From Anthoceros angustus (lineage: Eukaryota > Streptophyta > Anthocerotopsida > Anthocerotales > Anthocerotaceae): a DNA stretch of 64,000 nt. Where the stretch lies: the NCBI GenBank assembly GCA_010909165.1, contig MU008179.1, forward strand, positions 806,001 through 870,000, in the 5' to 3' direction. The translations under genes were made by a program, and so were the position numbers. The notes under the pieces are model-generated. The model saw nothing but the letters and a program-made list of their open reading frames with translations, was not told where the DNA came from and did no database searches. Below, piece by piece: positions 45,449 to 56,180 of this stretch. Numbering within the stretch: position 1 is the first letter of the stretch; every line of letters begins with the position of its first letter.

Positions 45449-48400
45449 GTCTGATTAGACGAGAAATCCCTACAAGATACCACACAAACCAGGAGAAAAA
45501 TGACTATTGTTTTGCTCAAGAAGAGGTAGTAGTCACAAATGAGAGAGATGCCTCACAATTGAGCCCTCCGTGGGAGGCGATGAATGACAATTTGTGGTGC
45601 CGCTGCCACCTATGACGTACTGCATTGTCCGTCTCCCCATTTGTATGAGTGGCTGCCCGTGGCAAATCCCTCTGCTGGAACCCGATCAGGGCCATGTTTT
45701 GACCCCAATCCCGACGTCACGACCCACCTTAACCCCTTCTCCACTGTCTTCGCTAGTTTCTCTTCCACAGGTGCTCATCGTCCAGCACACAACACGCTCC
45801 TGCAGTCCCCTGCAGCACACAACACGCCCCTGCAGACTAAGTCAGAACATTCATGGTTAGAACCGCCTGGTTGCACGTACTCCCCACGCCATCTGTCATG
45901 GGCACGATTCGCCACGACCGCAAATTTCCACGCCCGGCTTGATTGCGACATCCTGCGCGGCTCATCGCGTTCCTCCCTATCCGTTTGTTTGGGTGCATGC
46001 TGCACTCAACACTATCGACATCAAGCATTGCACCATCCTTTTCCCTCCTATCGATCGCACGCAAATGTGTTCGTACATGCATGCGGACAAAGCCGCCATA
46101 CGCCCAAGCCAGGGTGCATCTGGCAAATAACGCCTTCGGCGTGGGTAGTTTCACGTTTTGGCAGGGAGGCCGTTGCGTCACCATCAACCCTATGCCGACT
46201 ACAAATTGCTACTGCATGACAGTGGTGATGGCAATCGTACTTTGACTGTTTGGGTGCCTCCTTGACCAAGGCACGAAACGCGATTATCGAACCCCCGATA
46301 TATAATCCTAGCTGTGAACTACTTAGTTTAGGTATATCCACTCCTTGTGATTTTCCTTGACCACACATCACACCGCTTGACAACTTGAGTGCGTCCTCTT
46401 GCATGCGCGATGCCTTCTGTTCCAGTTGCACATGACTTTGAGCACGCCATGGCCAGAACTCGTTGTCACGCTCGGAGTTCTCGGACACGTGGCGCTATCC
46501 CAATGGTAAACCGTTTCCCATAAGAAGGATGCATCGACCCCCTCTTTTCCAAGCATTCACTGTCTCTCTTGCGCGATTTCAGGTTCCTGGCTTCAGAGGT
46601 GTGGAATTTCGGGCACGTCTTCTCGGGCACTGTGCTCCCAATTGGCTGCCCAGGTCTGAGTTTGGGAGTTTGCTTGTTGCCACTTTGTTGTCACTTGTTG
46701 CGGCCACCACAACTTAAATTCGTTTTGGCTTGTAATGTGTAGGGTCGGGTTGCGATTAACAGGAGGACCATGGCTCACGTAATTGGGGCCAACATCCCTG
46801 GATACCCTCCACATTACGAGAACGACCAGCATGAGTTTACAGCCCTCATCGACAGGCCGGGCTCCCTCTCGCACCCCTTTCTCTGGCGCCTGATGGCTCT
46901 GATCCACAAGCACCGCGATAAGCTTGAGCGTGTGAAGACGGAGGTGGAGATGTTTGAAAGGCGGACAAGTGTGTCCGAGGGTGAGGCTGGCCCATGGGAG
47001 GTAGTGGATTTCAAGGCCTACTTCTCTGGCGAACTGGAAAAGCCTTGGGCATCGAAGAGACCGGATAGGCGTGTGAAGGACGATGGCATTCACACGCCAA
47101 GCAAGGACCGCACCGCCGGATTCGTGTAGAGCATTAGTGCCGTATGTGCCCATGGACATAGACAACGGGTTTAGGTAGGGGTTTGCATGTGGTATGATGC
47201 CATGTTTTGTTTTTTAATGGTCGAACATGAGCCGTATGTTGGCGTATATGGGCCGGAGGTTAAAATGCACCCCCTACATATATTTTGTCATTAAACCGCC
47301 CTGTTGTGGAAACCCTTGCCCTGAAACCCTCCAATATGAAATGGCAACATGAAAGGTGTGTGCCACATCCTCGAAACCCCGCAAATACGGCTCGTAGTAA
47401 AATCAGAGGTCATGTTGTAAAGGCATGGGCTATACTATAAAATAGTCCGTGGTCCCTAAACATCTGTAGTAAAACGAATGGACCCTAGGCTACATCAGTG
47501 AACATGGAGAATGCGGCAAACGTATGGCTTCGTCGGTTGAGCTATTGCTGCGATTGTTTATTCTTGTCTGCGCCTTGGGGTATCGCGGACATCCGGCGGT
47601 GCCAGCGCCATGTGCATCTTGGCATTCCCCGTGGCTACTAGGCCATAGGAAGCAGAATGGTGGTCTGCAAACAGATCGGTGCAAGCAATTTAGGTTGTGA
47701 CATGAGTCCAATTGGAGTCGGTCCTGGTAATTAATGATCCCATTCCACAAAGAAACATATTTTGACCCATTTATAATTATGTGTATTTACCCGCTGTAAT
47801 CCCCCCACTAGTCGGCATGCTTTTTCCTTAACATGATAATTTTTGAAGGGGTGAATAATCTCAAGGGGTTTTCCGCAAATAATCTACGAAGGGGTTTTGA
47901 TGGGCCCTAAAAGCGTTTGAAGGCATTTAAAAAAACAACAAAAAAGGTGTCACCCAAGAAGTTACTACTTTCCATCCAAAGAATGTTTTGTGTCGAATGG
48001 TGGTGCAAACTCGAACCTAGAATAATGCAAAGTAGGAGCGGTGAGGAAGGCTGCTCACGGAAGGGACTAAGAACTCGCTTTTGGAGGAAAATGTGGTTTT
48101 GTTATGACACCACAAAAGCCAATGGTATTTCCTAACACGGTAACATCAGAACTGGACTTACAACATTAACTCTAGGACCCGGAAAACGAGATTTCGCCAC
48201 TCATCCCCGTAGTTCAATCCTTCGTCATCACTTGGTCCAGCTTCTCCTCCATTGTCATCATTATCTTCAGCGCACTTTGACTCGCAGTTGTATTAAGCCA
48301 CGCAACTCGCAGAGCTTATCCCTTATCGCTTTTGTCCACCGTGACACAGACAATGTTTCGGAGGAGTACCCTCTACACTCGACCGACCAAATGCGCTCGA

Positions 48401-48509
48401 TTTCGACCAAGATTTGCTTCTAAGGTTAGCCTTCATTCCAAGGTTGCTTCTAAGGTTAGCCACCGATGGCGGAAGTGCTACAGGGGGTGGAAGGGAGGCC
48501 ACAATGGCA
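45449..48509. other. Centre of CACTA element 2, mostly unassigned
   Basis: Between the 406-codon ORF and the GC-rich minisatellite. Apart from the short ORF at 46770-47129 no frame is convincing. An open minus-strand frame at 46048-46488 has SSQLGLYIGGSIIAFRALVK near its centre but no partner evidence. 47390-48400 shows nothing definite. Confidence 0.35.
46770..47129 (+). CDS. Small ORF in CACTA element 2, 119 codons, unknown
   Basis: Protein-like composition with YPPHYENDQHEFTALIDRPG, a helical segment (LIHKHRDKLERVKTEVEMFE, charged and heptad-like) and WEVVDFKAYFSGELEKPW. The ATG is in a reasonable plant context (ACCATGG). It is antisense to a longer open frame without any motif. A function for the element cannot be assigned. 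Confidence 0.35.
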   Translation: MAHVIGANIPGYPPHYENDQHEFTALIDRPGSLSHPFLWRLMALIHKHRDKLERVKTEVEMFERRTSVSEGEAGPWEVVDFKAYFSGELEKPWASKRPDRRVKDDGIHTPSKDRTAGFV

Positions 48510-48845
48510 CGCGGAGGAGGGCGGCGGCCGGCGCCTCCCCTAGCACACCGCCGATGGTGGCGCGGAGGAGGGCGCCCGGCCGGCGCCTCCCCTATCCGCA
48601 GACCACCGTCGGGGTTGACAGTGGCGCTGGAGGGATGGCCGGCCGGCGCCCCTAGCACACCGCCCATGGGCGCCCGGCCGGCGCCTCCCCTAGCACACCG
48701 CCCATGGGCGCCCGGCCGGCGCCTCCCCTAGCACACCGCCCATGGGCGCCCGGCCGGCCCCACCAACACGCCATGCCTTGGCCATGGGCGCCCGGCCGGC
48801 GCCTCCCCTAGCACACCGCCCATGGGCGCCCGGCCGGCGCCTCCT
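48510..48845. repeat. GC-rich 38-bp minisatellite
   Basis: Tandem units of about 38 bp built from CGCCCGGCCGGCGCCTCCCC, then TAGCACACCGCCCATGGG. Around seven full or partial units, with internal variants such as GGCGCGGAGGAGGGCGCC at the left. The core CCGGCCGG is palindromic. Confidence 0.9.
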
Positions 48846-49699
48846 CATAAATCTTTTAAGGAAAATGAATATGTAGTGGCTTAATTGATCTATAACTTGG
48901 GATTGTTGGTCTTGTGTTTGGGAAAAAGGTTTAGTAATGAATAGGTTCAGGGTTCAAAACTCATATCTTTTTAATAACTCAACTTTGTTGATTTTAAGGA
49001 TGCTTGCATGGGCGCATGGGCAACTAACTTTGTTCATTTTAAGGGCATTGCCTTAAAGCCCAAGTGGTTGCATTGAGTGCGGAAGGTTGAAGACTACATT
49101 GGCGACCTTTTGGATGAGGGTCAGCAAACCCTAGATCTTTGTGTGGCGCCCCACACCGCCGATGGTGGGCCAGGAATGATACTATTGAAGACGAGCAAGC
49201 AATGGAGGAGAACGATAACTTTGAGGCGGATGATATGGACCGCATCCGAATATGGCGGTGGTTCTTGACTCGGTGTCGGTGCAAGGCATGGATGAGTCGC
49301 CAGCCGCACTCTTCAATGACTATTATCGATGCCGATGACCACTCCCTCCTTTAGCGGATGTTTGTTGCAATGTTCTTCTGACGATTAAAATGAGACTCCC
49401 TCTAATGCGAGTTGTTTTCATTGTGTTCCACCACTTCAAAGTAAAAGTTTTCGGTTGTAATAAACATATAAAATGGCAGCCCTCTAAACATTCTACAAAA
49501 GCGCAGACGGGCCCGCACCCTACTGTGCTCCAGTTCTGGGGTGTTAACTTGAAAGTGCGTCTTTTATCACTGGTATGACCTCAGAGAGGGTGTGTGCATT
49601 ATCAAAGTAGGGCACATATGCTGTTCTAGGTAAGGTGTTCTTCGTGACAAGGGGGTGCTGTGGCGACCGAAGGGGGTTACTATATTCCCCCCCTTCAAA
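48846..49699. other. Unassigned CACTA-2 interior between minisatellite and TNP2
   Basis: No gene or strong repeat recognised. Short open frames at 49039-49354 overlap on both strands. Confidence 0.4.
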
Positions 49700-52600
49700 A
49701 ATTATCGTGTTCCTTAGTCGACTTCAGAACTATCCCACCTAGCATGTATTGGTGTGCATATCATCCATTGCCGTCGTTCAGCCATGAGTCCCGATGGGCG
49801 AATGCTTGAGTGACGTGCTCGGGAAATGTATACGGTCCTGTTCTGTGATCCCGACCGTATCTGCAAGGGCGTCTTGTATCTATTGACCAGAACCGGCTGT
49901 AATCACGGACCATTGAGGGCGGGTCATGTGTTGGGTCACACTCGTACCAATGGATGTTTAGTATGAATGACCGGATGTCAGCACCATCGCATTCCACTTC
50001 GAGAACCTGTAATATGCGACCGAAGTATTCTTGTTGCCGATGTCCCCAACCATCTCAAATGACCCATGGACCCAGCTGTCCTGTGTTGCCCTTCGATTGG
50101 CATCTGCAGCCATTGTGCGAAAATGATACCCCCTAAAATCTAGACCTCGATATTCCGTAACGATAAGTCGTGGCCCATTGCTCAGAGCCTTAATTTCGGC
50201 CAAGTTTGGGTTGTCATTCCATGCCCTTTCTGTAAGGCCTGCCCCGAGCCACGTCTTGAAATCCACCTCATCATGTTGGGCATGTCTCTCGTACTGCTCA
50301 CGGATAGGCATCATAATTGCAGAGTGCAACAACAAGTACCAGTGCAGGCGGCTGCGGTCGTCAGCATTAAGAGCCACTTGTTTGCCCATGCCAATCGGGC
50401 GTTCCTCATGATCACATCGTGCCCGCTGACCGTATAAATGCCGATGTTCCGGGTGTGCTTCCGCCATGAACTCACTTGCATAATGCATTGCCTCCATTGC
50501 AATGTAACCAGAAGCCATACTTCCCTCTTGTCTGGCACGCTGCCTAACGTGATTTTTCAGGATAAGCATGTACCTTTCCATCGGGTACATCCACCGTGTA
50601 TGAACAGTGCCAAATAATTCTACCTCCTCCATGACATGGAATATCATATGTTGCATCGGGTTCCAAAAGGTAGAGGGCATAAGCCGCTCAAGGGTGACCA
50701 TGAGGTCAACAACCTCCAACTTCTTTGCGGGTATCTCCGATATGTCGATTGCCTTCCCACATATCCATCTATAAAGTTCACTTAGGCATGCAATTACCTT
50801 GTACTCTGGAGCATCCAAACGTCCTCTTAGCGCGATTGGCAGATAGTACTGCATGATACAATGCCAATCATGGCTCTTGAGTCCGGTTACTTTTGGCCCT
50901 GCAAAGCACAAATTCAAGTTAGCCCCAAACCCCCTAGGTGGCCTCATTGCACATATCTCATCCTTCACTGCTTGAAGATCATCTGGCTTCAAGACATAAG
51001 AGGCCTCTGGCAAATGCAACATGTCGTCCTCCTCCACTGGCCACAACCATGGCTTGGAATCGTTTGTCTCCATATCTAAACGGGTTGCAATGGTGTCACT
51101 CTGACCGGTCAAAATTCCCCATATGGCCTTGGCATTGTTCACTTCTACATGCATTACATCCTTTGCCCATAGCTTGTGTATGTGGGTAAGATAAGGCAGA
51201 GTGCGTAGGATCAGTGACTCGCGGGTTACTCCCCACACTCTGGTGTTCCTCCTTTGCCGTGCATCAGCCGCTGTCCAACGCTGCATTTCCAAGAGAACTT
51301 CCGGAACACTGCGAAGTGGAGGGCGTGGGCGCATTTCGCATCTATTATCGAAAGCATCGATCTGAAATGACCGGCGGGTGTCAGCCAGGTTGCTACACCA
51401 TCGCCGGGCACCAATGTACAGCATTTTGTCTAAGTCTGCTGACCAGCGTGGCTCTAGGCCTACACCACAGTCAATACACGCGGAGTGACCCCGGACTTGC
51501 AGGCCAAGCAAATTTCCCAGTCCGGGATAATCACATGTTGCAACCACCAGTGCTGCACGAAGCTTGAAAAATCTTTCGGTATCATCAATTGGCTTGGAGA
51601 AGTCCTCACAATCCACACCTACCCATAGCTCTGCCAATTCCGCAACCAATGGTTGCAAGTACACGTCCATGTTTGGCACCTGCTTGGGTCCCGGAATCAC
51701 CATAGACATCAAAATGCGTTCCTTTTTGGTGGATAGCCAGGGTGGAAGGTTTTGGATGACCAGTAGCACTGGCCATATTGAGTTGGAGCATGATCGATGG
51801 CCTGACAGGTTGAGGCCGTCTGTACAAATAGAGAGTCGAACGTTCCTATCGTCGGCACCAAAATTTTCCACGCCATCAAGAGCAACCCAGGCGGTGTCGT
51901 AATCCGCATCTTACCATCCCGATTGATGTGCCCACCAAGTCATATCGAGCCATGGCGGGCACCAAGATCCTCCTAAGGCGTTCCACCAAAGGGAAGTGGA
52001 AGTATGACTTCCGCGGAACCTTGTGTCGGCCAACGGGATCGCGGTATCGAGGCTCTCCACAAAAACAATTCAATTCCACTGCAAGCGGCCCCCAAAACAC
52101 ACAACAATCCTTCACACATGCATCTATGCGGTTACAACTCTGCCCAACCTTCATAAGAATGTGACTTGCAGCTTGTCGTGATTGGGGTAGAGAATTTGGG
52201 CGAGGCAGGAGCATCTGGCTAACCACCTTGAACACATCAGTGATCGCACTATCTGATAAGTTGTGTCTCTCCTGCACGCTCACAAGGGCAAGCGTGCCTG
52301 ACAATCGATCTGAGTCGCTGATGCATGCCCCATCTATGACAAACAAAGGTTTTGAGGCCTCTTCAGACAGCGATTGATGCCATTGATCAGGGACAGAGGA
52401 TACAAAACCGTGCAAAATGGACCATTGCCCCTGCCATCTCGGGCATGGTCAATAGGTGGCTCCTGGTATTGAGTGTCGTGGCCTGGACTCTGGTGCAGCA
52501 ACTGTGGACCATCTGCGACGGTTTCGTCACCCACCGGTATCGGCCCTACATTGCGCACCTGAGCCCTCCCAACAGCCCCCAGTTGTGGATGAATATGTGG

Positions 52601-52940
52601 AATAACTCCAAGGTCGTGTCGCGCACGATCTACATTTTCATCTGATCCAACAAGCGCCGGCCCTTGAAGATAGTCACTTGGTCGGCGTCCCTACAAGAGA
52701 TTCAATGGTGTGTTAGAACGGATGCATACGCTAGCGTGCCAAGATGCAATGGTGTGGTAAAGATGTGATGCAGACTGGAATTCATGGCAAACCTCAGCGT
52801 GCGCTATGATGTCCCAGTGCCTGGAATGGGCGAGCGCGATGTCTGCCCTCACGGGATGCTCATTACCAATGCAATCAGGACATGGGCAGCGGCCTCTGGC
52901 AATTTGCCGGTTGCGGACAGGACCATCGGAATCCATGTTC
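49700..52940 (-). pseudogene. TNP2-type CACTA transposase gene, frame-broken; main ORF 51871-49958 (637 codons)
   Basis: On the minus strand: an N-terminal transposase-associated zinc region with RGRCPCPDCIGNEHPV (about 52900-52830), a second piece (52415-51876) with SDSAITDVFKVVSQMLLPRP, NCFCGEPRYR and FHFPLVERLRRILVPAMARY, then the main ORF. The main ORF has CTDG (16-19), NLPPWLSTKK, VPNMDVYLQPLVAEL, TCDYPGLGNLLG with HSACIDCG (112-136) and KDVMHVEVNNAKAI (237-250). Its DUF4218-like part is VDLMVTLERLMPSTFWNPMQ then FGTVHTRWMYPMERYM. Its end leads into the DUF4216 segment, which continues in another frame (GRILQVLEVECDGADIR then ILNIHWYECDPTH). Two one-base frame breaks are visible: near 51930-51910 (between AMARY and MTWWAHQSGW, plus a stop) and near 50030. 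These may be mutations or sequencing errors. Confidence 0.88.
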
Positions 52941-53552
52941 GCGCCGACTTAGTGAGGTTGTTCCTGCATCTAACATTTAGACTAGAACGTCAAAGGGTTC
53001 GAGGCTAGATGGGCTTCGCAAAGGGCCATTGCCGTGTTGCCGAGAACGGTCATCACGCTCGCCGAATTTGGGCAGACATGGCTAGAACGGGCCTCACGCC
53101 CGGTAGGTTCCTTCGACCTGTGGCTGTGCTGATTGCAAATTATAGTACCACAGTGTGACGCCCCACATACGGAGCTGCCGTCGTCAGTACCAAATGCCAG
53201 TGATATGTGTACCTAGCCTTGAGGGTGCAAAAACCTTGGCAGTGGGTTACGCTCGACCTCGACGGCATCAAAGTGTGCAGCATCTTGAAGCTCACCAGCA
53301 GTGCACTTGGTTACGCGCCGGGGTGCTTTAACAATTCAGCGCTGTCGGCCTTGTAGCACTGAAGTTGCAAACTCAGGGGAATGGCCGGCCAGTATGTCAC
53401 GGGGATGGGCCAATCCCAATGCCGCCGATGCCGCCCGTTCATTCCTATGATTGGACACGGCCGTGACATGGACCTTGTGAGCGGTCCGCTCGAGTCTAGT
53501 TCATCGCGGCCATCGAAGACGCCGGAGCCCTGACGGGTACCATCGCCCAGGA

Positions 53553-54320
53553 GTGAACCCCTTGTGGCAGTGGGAGCATGCTCCTCACCTCCCGGCAGGA
53601 GATTACGTCTGTGCACAGGCCTTCCGGGCGGATGAGGTCGAGGTTCCCGAAGTATGGACTCCTGGACGTGGGCGCTGGGTATTGCAAATTGTGGAGGGGA
53701 GCGCCATCGACCTGATGGAGAAGCACTATCACATCACGCGTCTCAGCAATGATGATGCAGGACCACTGCCATTGCGCTCCATCGCCGGTGCAAGCAATGT
53801 CCGGAAGTGGTGGGTTGGATGTGCATCGAGGTTGGGGCAAGGCATGGTGGACCGAGCCAAGGAATTGGGCATATTTGTGGCCGATGTGGTAGAGGCACTG
53901 AGGGGAGTTGCACATCTCTTGAACATCCCAATTGTTGCTGAGGTCGGAACCCCAGTGAGCAAGATGTTTTTTGTCCCACTTCTGTTCAGCCAGAAGTTTG
54001 ACGTATTGGTTATCGACCTGGAGCCACCTTTCGGGCAGGACCCGAGGCCAAGGCATCTGGCTGTAGTGCAGCGACCGGTTGGAGACCATGCAGGTGCTGG
54101 AAGCCTACTTCAGCAGCTGGAGCGGGAGATCCAGCGGGCTAGGGGCAAACCAGGGTTCAAACCACAACTCAGTACACAGTTCGTTCCCTTAAGCATGCCC
54201 AGTTTGGTGGCCCTCAACCCTGTTCCTATGCTGCTAGCCAGGACATGGCGCCTCCCGGATACAGTAACACCGGCTACTTGGCCCATATGGCACATCGCCA
54301 TGCCCTCCCGGAAACGGTAA
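53553..54320 (+). CDS. 255-codon ORF near the right end of CACTA element 2, unknown
   Basis: Open in the opposite direction to TNP2, with protein-like segments such as GRGRWVLQIVEGSAIDLMEK, SNVRKWWVGCASRLGQGM, LNIPIVAEVGTPVSKMFFVP and FDVLVIDLEPPFGQDPR. Its last about 30 codons run into the 53-bp subterminal repeats, so its C-terminus is likely fortuitous. An antisense ORF of almost equal length (54089-53496) competes and cannot be excluded. No family recognised. Confidence 0.3.
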   Translation: MNPLWQWEHAPHLPAGDYVCAQAFRADEVEVPEVWTPGRGRWVLQIVEGSAIDLMEKHYHITRLSNDDAGPLPLRSIAGASNVRKWWVGCASRLGQGMVDRAKELGIFVADVVEALRGVAHLLNIPIVAEVGTPVSKMFFVPLLFSQKFDVLVIDLEPPFGQDPRPRHLAVVQRPVGDHAGAGSLLQQLEREIQRARGKPGFKPQLSTQFVPLSMPSLVALNPVPMLLARTWRLPDTVTPATWPIWHIAMPSRKR

Positions 54321-54400
54321 CACCGGCTACTTGGCCCATGTGGCACACCGCCATGCCCTCCCGGATACCGTAACACTAGCTACTTTGCATGCCACACACG
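54242..54400. repeat. 53-bp subterminal tandem repeats of CACTA element 2 (right)
   Basis: Three units: CTCCCGGATACAGTAACACC, then CTACTTGGCCCATATGGCA; then a near-perfect second unit at 54297-54349; then a third that decays into CTAGCTACTTTGCATG. Located 290-450 bp from the right TIR, in the zone where CACTA transposases bind. Nearby (54478-54530) is a second direct pair with TTATCCGGT and ACAAAG. Confidence 0.75.
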
Positions 54401-54696
54401 CATGCTACACACCAGAGAAGGGGACACTGGTATAACAACCGGTGCAGCGCTACCAACCTGCTTGGGTGAACGAAATTTATCCGGTTACAAAGGCGTGAAC
54501 AAGATTTATCCGGTCACAAAGGGCAAATGTATCACGAGGACATGGCACGTTATTATGCTTACGGTGGAGTGTGACGTCCAATGACCATTCACGTTATAAT
54601 CAAGTATGCCGTTATTATTTTATAACACCAATATCACGAGAACTTGCTACGTGATATATGGTGCGTTAAAAAGCCATATGTTTTGTAGTAGTGCAG

Positions 54697-56180
54697 GGCG
54701 CCTAGCAAAACAGGAGGAAAGAATTCCAAAGGCCACCCGTGCATCCTCCAGCAAAGGGAGGTCCTCAACATGGGAGAGGTCCTCTGCGAGAGTCTGGTCT
54801 AGGAAGCTCCCGATGAAGTCAGGGGAACTGAAGGGGACCCCTAGAATCCGCAGTCCCAAAGCTGGAGCAATCTCCCCAGCAGGAAACTGCAAACTAGGCA
54901 GAATCCCCGACGGAGACCAGATGCGGCACTTGGACATCTTGACCTTCAAGCCCACCAAAGAAAGCTCATGAGAGAAGAGCTCAAAGGCCTCCTTGACTTT
55001 GTTCCTAGGCCCGAGGAAGTGAGAATCGTCTGCCAACGAATGGAAGACACATTCACGAGCTGAGAAGGTGGCTCTGGATAGAGCCCTATAATGAGCAATG
55101 GCGAAGAGAGTACCGCCCAGGGGGTCGCCTTGCTTGGTACCTATGGCCGATTCCAAGACAGAGACAACAAATCCTGAAAAGACGTTCTTGTGCTTGTAGT
55201 AGAGGTTGGAGGACCTCCCGTAGAAGCACCGGACAAATTGAAGGTATAAGGCTCCCAAGAAGCCACCAGCATCCCTAAGCTCCTCAAAGATGATGCTCCT
55301 AGAAATGGTATTGAAGGCATTCTCGACATCCACCTGTAAGACCACCCACTCCGGGTGGGTATCACGGCATGCCTTCACTCCAAGCACCGCAAACTCATAG
55401 CCCCCCGGAGTGGCAATGCCAAATTGAAGGGGATTGAGGTGCTGCTGGAGAAGGGAGTGGCACTGAAGGACAATAGTCTGGCTGAGAAGCCGCATGAAGG
55501 CTTCCTCAACCGCGAGTGGGTGCATGCAGCTTTGGGCGGGGCCTATAACGACAAGCTCGCTAGCCGCAAGAACATGGGAAATCGGTGAGGCATCTCACAC
55601 AACTTTATGTGATCGGAGAAAAGAGCTATGGGAAGCACTAAATGGATCTTCGGGGAGAAAAGGTCCCTTGGGTGTTCAAACACTAGTCCTGACAATCCTG
55701 CAGATGAAAGATGTGGGGTCGTAGAGAGTTCCAGAATTAAAGCTGCCCGATCCAAGGAGAAGGGATCCTCCGGGACATAGTCGGATATGTCCGGGGAATG
55801 GCATCCTTGGGTGCTAGATGGAGGGCACGGAGGGCAACAATGGTCTCTACAGAAGCGGGGCCAGGGTAGGGGTCGAAGAGCCCTGGCAGCGCGAGCATAT
55901 TCACCCTCCTGGCCAAGCAACTTGCAACGGTGCAAGTTTGTTGCATTACTCGGGAATTGTTCCAATTGATGTGCGGATTCCAACTGAGCCTTAGCAGCAC
56001 GCAAAGCCTCCTCCTGGAGGCATGCCCAGTCACCAGCCCGAAAGCGCCGAAGACGGCTAGCACCTTCCCGATTCCTGGAAGCCCCACCCCTAGTACATCC
56101 AAGACACCACCAGGGGAGAAGCAGGAGAAGGCACCAAGCGGCGATCCACGGGAAGACGGAACACGGGCATCATCATGACG
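54697..56180 (-). pseudogene. LINE ORF2 5' part with reverse transcriptase
   Basis: On the minus strand the order is a GEYARAARALRPL segment (about 55895), then, past a frame break and stops, HPLAVEEAFMRLLSQ, NPLQFGIATPGGYEFAVLGV, VDVENAFNTISRSIIFEELR, SAIGTKQGDPLGGTLFAIAH and the catalytic LADDSHFLG (about 55030). The last of these contains A-D-D in place of the usual YxDD. After GLKVKMSKCRIW the frame continues to FARRPAL, where CACTA element 2 begins. Further frame breaks lie upstream near 55540. The 3' end is at 32760-33691. Its 5' end is not resolved. Confidence 0.85.

Larger units (their letters stand above)
33692..54693. mobile_element. CACTA (En/Spm) element 2, 21.0 kb, inserted in a LINE
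   Basis: The left terminus is CACTACTACAAAACATATGG at 33692. The right terminus is its inverted complement, CCATATGTTTTGTAGTAGTG, ending at 54693, continuing as matching TIR sequence (GCTTTTTAACGC type) at both ends. The 3-bp target duplication CAG flanks it (33689-33691 and 54694-54696). It carries a TNP2 transposase gene region (49700-52940, minus), an intact 406-codon ORF downstream on the same strand, a decayed WSDG/HGKG-type gene, a decayed RING-like/coiled-coil gene, several minisatellites and subterminal repeats. At 21 kb it is large for a CACTA element. The two TIRs are close to perfect, so it is not ancient. Confidence 0.93.

Noticed and set aside
46593-47165. 190-codon minus-strand ORF
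   Set aside because: Antisense to the small ORF at 46770-47129; composition looks random.
53496-54089. 198-codon minus-strand ORF
   Set aside because: Overlaps the 255-codon plus-strand ORF; neither has a family. The plus-strand one was kept at low confidence only for its length and composition.
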